From Symsagittifera roscoffensis (lineage: Eukaryota > Xenacoelomorpha > Acoela > Convolutidae): a DNA stretch of 64,000 bases. Each line of letters starts with the position of its first letter. Within the stretch, counting starts at the first letter, position 1. Shown here piece by piece: positions 62,197-64,000 of this stretch. Location: contig NC_087063.1 in the NCBI RefSeq assembly GCF_963678635.1, positions 28,267,407-28,331,406 of the forward strand, given 5' to 3'. The notes below the pieces were generated by a model. It searched no databases. It was not told where the DNA came from and saw only the letters and a program-made list of their open reading frames with translations. A program made the position numbers and the translations under genes.

Positions 62197-64000
62197 GGAT
62201 CCTCCTGAACCGATCTTCTACAGGGCCGCTTCTTTTATCTCCAGGGGTGCCCACCGACAGGGGTGATGGTGTCGTTGGATCCGGTTTCTTGTATTCCGTC
62301 AGAGCCACATACAACGGGCCCGCTGCATCCAGCTCCTCCCCCTCCTGTCTCATCTCCACCTGTTCCAGTCCGTAAGGTGCCCGGTATCTTCTCGTGGCAA
62401 ACTTCATTTCGTCTTTCAGTGCAATGTGTCCTTCTTCCACGATCATCCTGCCATCGTCCCACATCGGCAACATGTTCTCCAAACCCGCCCGCTCAAGCTT
62501 TCTCAAGACCTCTCGTATCTCAAATTTTGGGGGCAATGAGCCTCTCATCTTCTTCGCTTGGGTCGTCCAGGAGTTTATTTTTATGTCACAGGTGTGAAAA
62601 TAGACTGCTGCAGTGTAGCCGATGAATAGGGGATCCCAGCCATCGGTGAATTCCCTTTGCTGCCCCTCCGCCTCTGCTCTCGCGAACAGGGATGGGACCA
62701 CCAGGGAACTGTTCATTCCCAGGGTCACTCTCCTTACCGTTGGGAACTCTGGAATGGTTGTTGGCAAGATTTCCTTCTCCAGTATTGCCTCTAGCTCTCT
62801 TTTCACCAACTCGAAGCTCTTCTTCCACAGGGGAATCCTCAAGACGTCTAGTCCACTCACCGTCAGGGGATTCAGGTTCCAGAACTTGGGATAAGTTTCG
62901 ATGGGACCTTCGCGTTTGCCTCCCATCCTACACTGCAGTTGCCCTCGGAAATTGTACACCATCAACTCTTGATCTTTCACTTTTCCGAAGAGTACCGTGT
63001 TACTCATTTGTGCCCTCAGCACCTCTTGCTGACACCAGTTGAGCGTCGTCCCATCCAGTACACTTATGATGCTCAATTGTGTCACGGAGTTGCGATACGC
63101 CGTCACTAGAGGGTCTGGAAACGCGTATGTCACGGCCGGTCCATAAATGCAGGTTACGACCTCCTCCAGCCCCCGGATTATCCCCATCGAGTCCGATCTC
63201 ATCGCCAGGCACAGGTCTGTCAACAGAGGCATGTGTCCATTCACTTTCCTCCATTCATCTTTCGTCTTCGGATTCTTTTCCTCACCAGTCATGTGTGGGT
63301 TCTGCATCAGGAGGTACTCTACTAGCAGCGTCTTTAGCCCTGCAGCACACTTATATGAGTAGGTGTCAATGCTCGAGTGGGTTTTCCCCATCGACAGGGG
63401 CTCCCCATATTTCGTCAGTCGATGAAATGACACCAGTTCACCATGGGTCAGGAGCACCAGTGCCAGATACCCGTCAATCCAGAGTGTTTCCACACCCCGA
63501 CTGAACATATACGCTGGACCCATATTGAATAGGTACCTCGGGTAAACTAGGTACAGTGCCAACAACAGGCTGATGGGCATGCTCAATATTTCTTGTACAA
63601 AGGCTCCAAAGATGGTCTCCTTTGCACCAAACACTCCAGCCAGGAACTCCTTTCCCCAACAAGGACTCAAGAACTTAAGAATCTCGTGATCACTTCTCGT
63701 CTTCAGCCCGCCCTTTGCGTGCTCCCTCCAGAATCCTCCGATTGTGACCTCATTTGCAGCTGTGACGAACCTGATCACCGTAATCTCCCTACTCTTGCCC
63801 ACTTCCAACTGCTCCTCAAGAAAACTCCAGATTTGCTTCACAAGAATTGGGGCATTCTCCTTTGTCTTCTCCGTAGCATTCTCCAGCCTTGGTGTCAGGA
63901 ACGGCCACCTGCCTCTTTCTTGCGTCAGTCGACACAACATAGACTCCAGTTGCTTCTCTGTTGCAGCCATATTCTTTCTTTCATTACTTGGTCCCCTGGA
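62111..64000 (-). CDS. ORF2 central region, long open frame (copy D)
   Basis: At least 629 codons without a stop. The first ATG is at 63,970, but the frame stays open to the window edge, and the homology to copy C (ARRKNS before HLEAM, against NERKNM before QLESM) crosses that ATG, so the protein starts outside the window. Conserved blocks with copy C: MPLLTDLCLAMRSDSMGIIRG, CIYGPAVTYAFPD, LDGTTLNWCQQEVLRAQMS, PIETYPKFWNL. A Pro/Arg/Glu-rich tail follows. An intact frame at this divergence suggests selection until recently. Function unknown; no membrane segment of convincing length. Confidence 0.75.
   Translation of the reverse strand, partial: SRGPSNERKNMAATEKQLESMLCRLTQERGRWPFLTPRLENATEKTKENAPILVKQIWSFLEEQLEVGKSREITVIRFVTAANEVTIGGFWREHAKGGLKTRSDHEILKFLSPCWGKEFLAGVFGAKETIFGAFVQEILSMPISLLLALYLVYPRYLFNMGPAYMFSRGVETLWIDGYLALVLLTHGELVSFHRLTKYGEPLSMGKTHSSIDTYSYKCAAGLKTLLVEYLLMQNPHMTGEEKNPKTKDEWRKVNGHMPLLTDLCLAMRSDSMGIIRGLEEVVTCIYGPAVTYAFPDPLVTAYRNSVTQLSIISVLDGTTLNWCQQEVLRAQMSNTVLFGKVKDQELMVYNFRGQLQCRMGGKREGPIETYPKFWNLNPLTVSGLDVLRIPLWKKSFELVKRELEAILEKEILPTTIPEFPTVRRVTLGMNSSLVVPSLFARAEAEGQQREFTDGWDPLFIGYTAAVYFHTCDIKINSWTTQAKKMRGSLPPKFEIREVLRKLERAGLENMLPMWDDGRMIVEEGHIALKDEMKFATRRYRAPYGLEQVEMRQEGEELDAAGPLYVALTEYKKPDPTTPSPLSVGTPGDKRSGPVEDRFRRILERRRVESGEESMDETLSETREDMEVGT

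Larger units (their letters stand above)
60684..64000 (-). mobile_element. Divergent giant-element relative, copy D (cut by window edge)
   Basis: On the minus strand it carries colinear homologues of ORF2 central and C-terminal blocks and ends at CACATACTCCCCGGAC (plus strand), the same terminus as copies B and C. Protein identity to copy C is roughly half or less, so it belongs to another subfamily. Much of the ORF2 C-terminal half is missing between 61,585 and 61,423. No gag-pol is visible in the window. Confidence 0.75.

Overview
The window is eukaryotic, almost certainly metazoan, and nearly all of it is transposable-element sequence. The evidence is a complete BEL/Pao LTR retrotransposon (a lineage known only from animals) and several damaged Ty3/Gypsy-type gag-pol copies. 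I see no host gene, bacterial operon, rRNA or CRISPR array. The species cannot be read from this sequence; an invertebrate is the most economical guess.

Layout on the + strand. 1-9,831: copy A of a giant Gypsy-like element, minus strand, cut by the window edge. 9,832-13,979: a gene-free spacer full of short repeats, including an ACCCCTCCGGATT-type motif family, a fold-back repeat and a ~0.92-kb direct duplication. 13,980-29,640: copy B, minus strand. 29,641-59,706: copy C, plus strand, head-to-head with B and split by a BEL/Pao element (37,729-47,382) with two 469-bp LTRs and an AGGGT target duplication. 59,707-60,683: an unassigned spacer. 60,684-64,000: copy D, a divergent relative on the minus strand, cut by the window edge.

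The giant element is the main interest. Read in its own direction it has a ~0.8-kb leader; gag (coiled coil, basic low-complexity region, capsid-like region, two CCHC knuckles, long C-terminal extension); aspartic protease (DTG); RT (YVDD, only in copy C); RNase H; integrase (HHCC, DDE, GPY/F); an acidic linker; and a terminal region that looks like a macro (ADP-ribose-binding-fold) domain. After a ~400-bp AT-rich spacer comes a second coding unit ('ORF2'), roughly 2,900-3,000 codons when the colinear pieces of copies B and C are compared. It starts with a coiled-coil region and an SGNH-hydrolase domain and continues into about 2,400 residues I do not recognise. I see no envelope-like signal peptide or membrane anchor, and no LTR at either end of the sequence present.

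Every copy is damaged. A and B share an RT deletion, a nonsense codon and an 11-nt deletion in the macro region. B and C instead share a gag deletion. B is therefore a mosaic of an A-like 3' part and a C-like 5' part. B also lost about 3.5 kb of ORF2, including the second half of its SGNH domain. C has many stops and frameshifts and a 2.15-kb tandem duplication at its 3' end. Copy D keeps long open ORF2 stretches at clearly lower protein identity, which argues that ORF2 belongs to an element lineage rather than being a one-off capture.

Presumed working of an intact element (inference): gag-pro-pol makes the particle and copies and integrates the element. The macro-like tail and the ORF2 SGNH protein are accessory functions, ORF2 perhaps expressed from a spliced RNA, since a candidate 3' splice site is conserved just before its start in three copies. 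The BEL/Pao element independently carries a small SGNH-like ORF before gag and has a tRNA-like A-box/B-box pair inside its LTRs.
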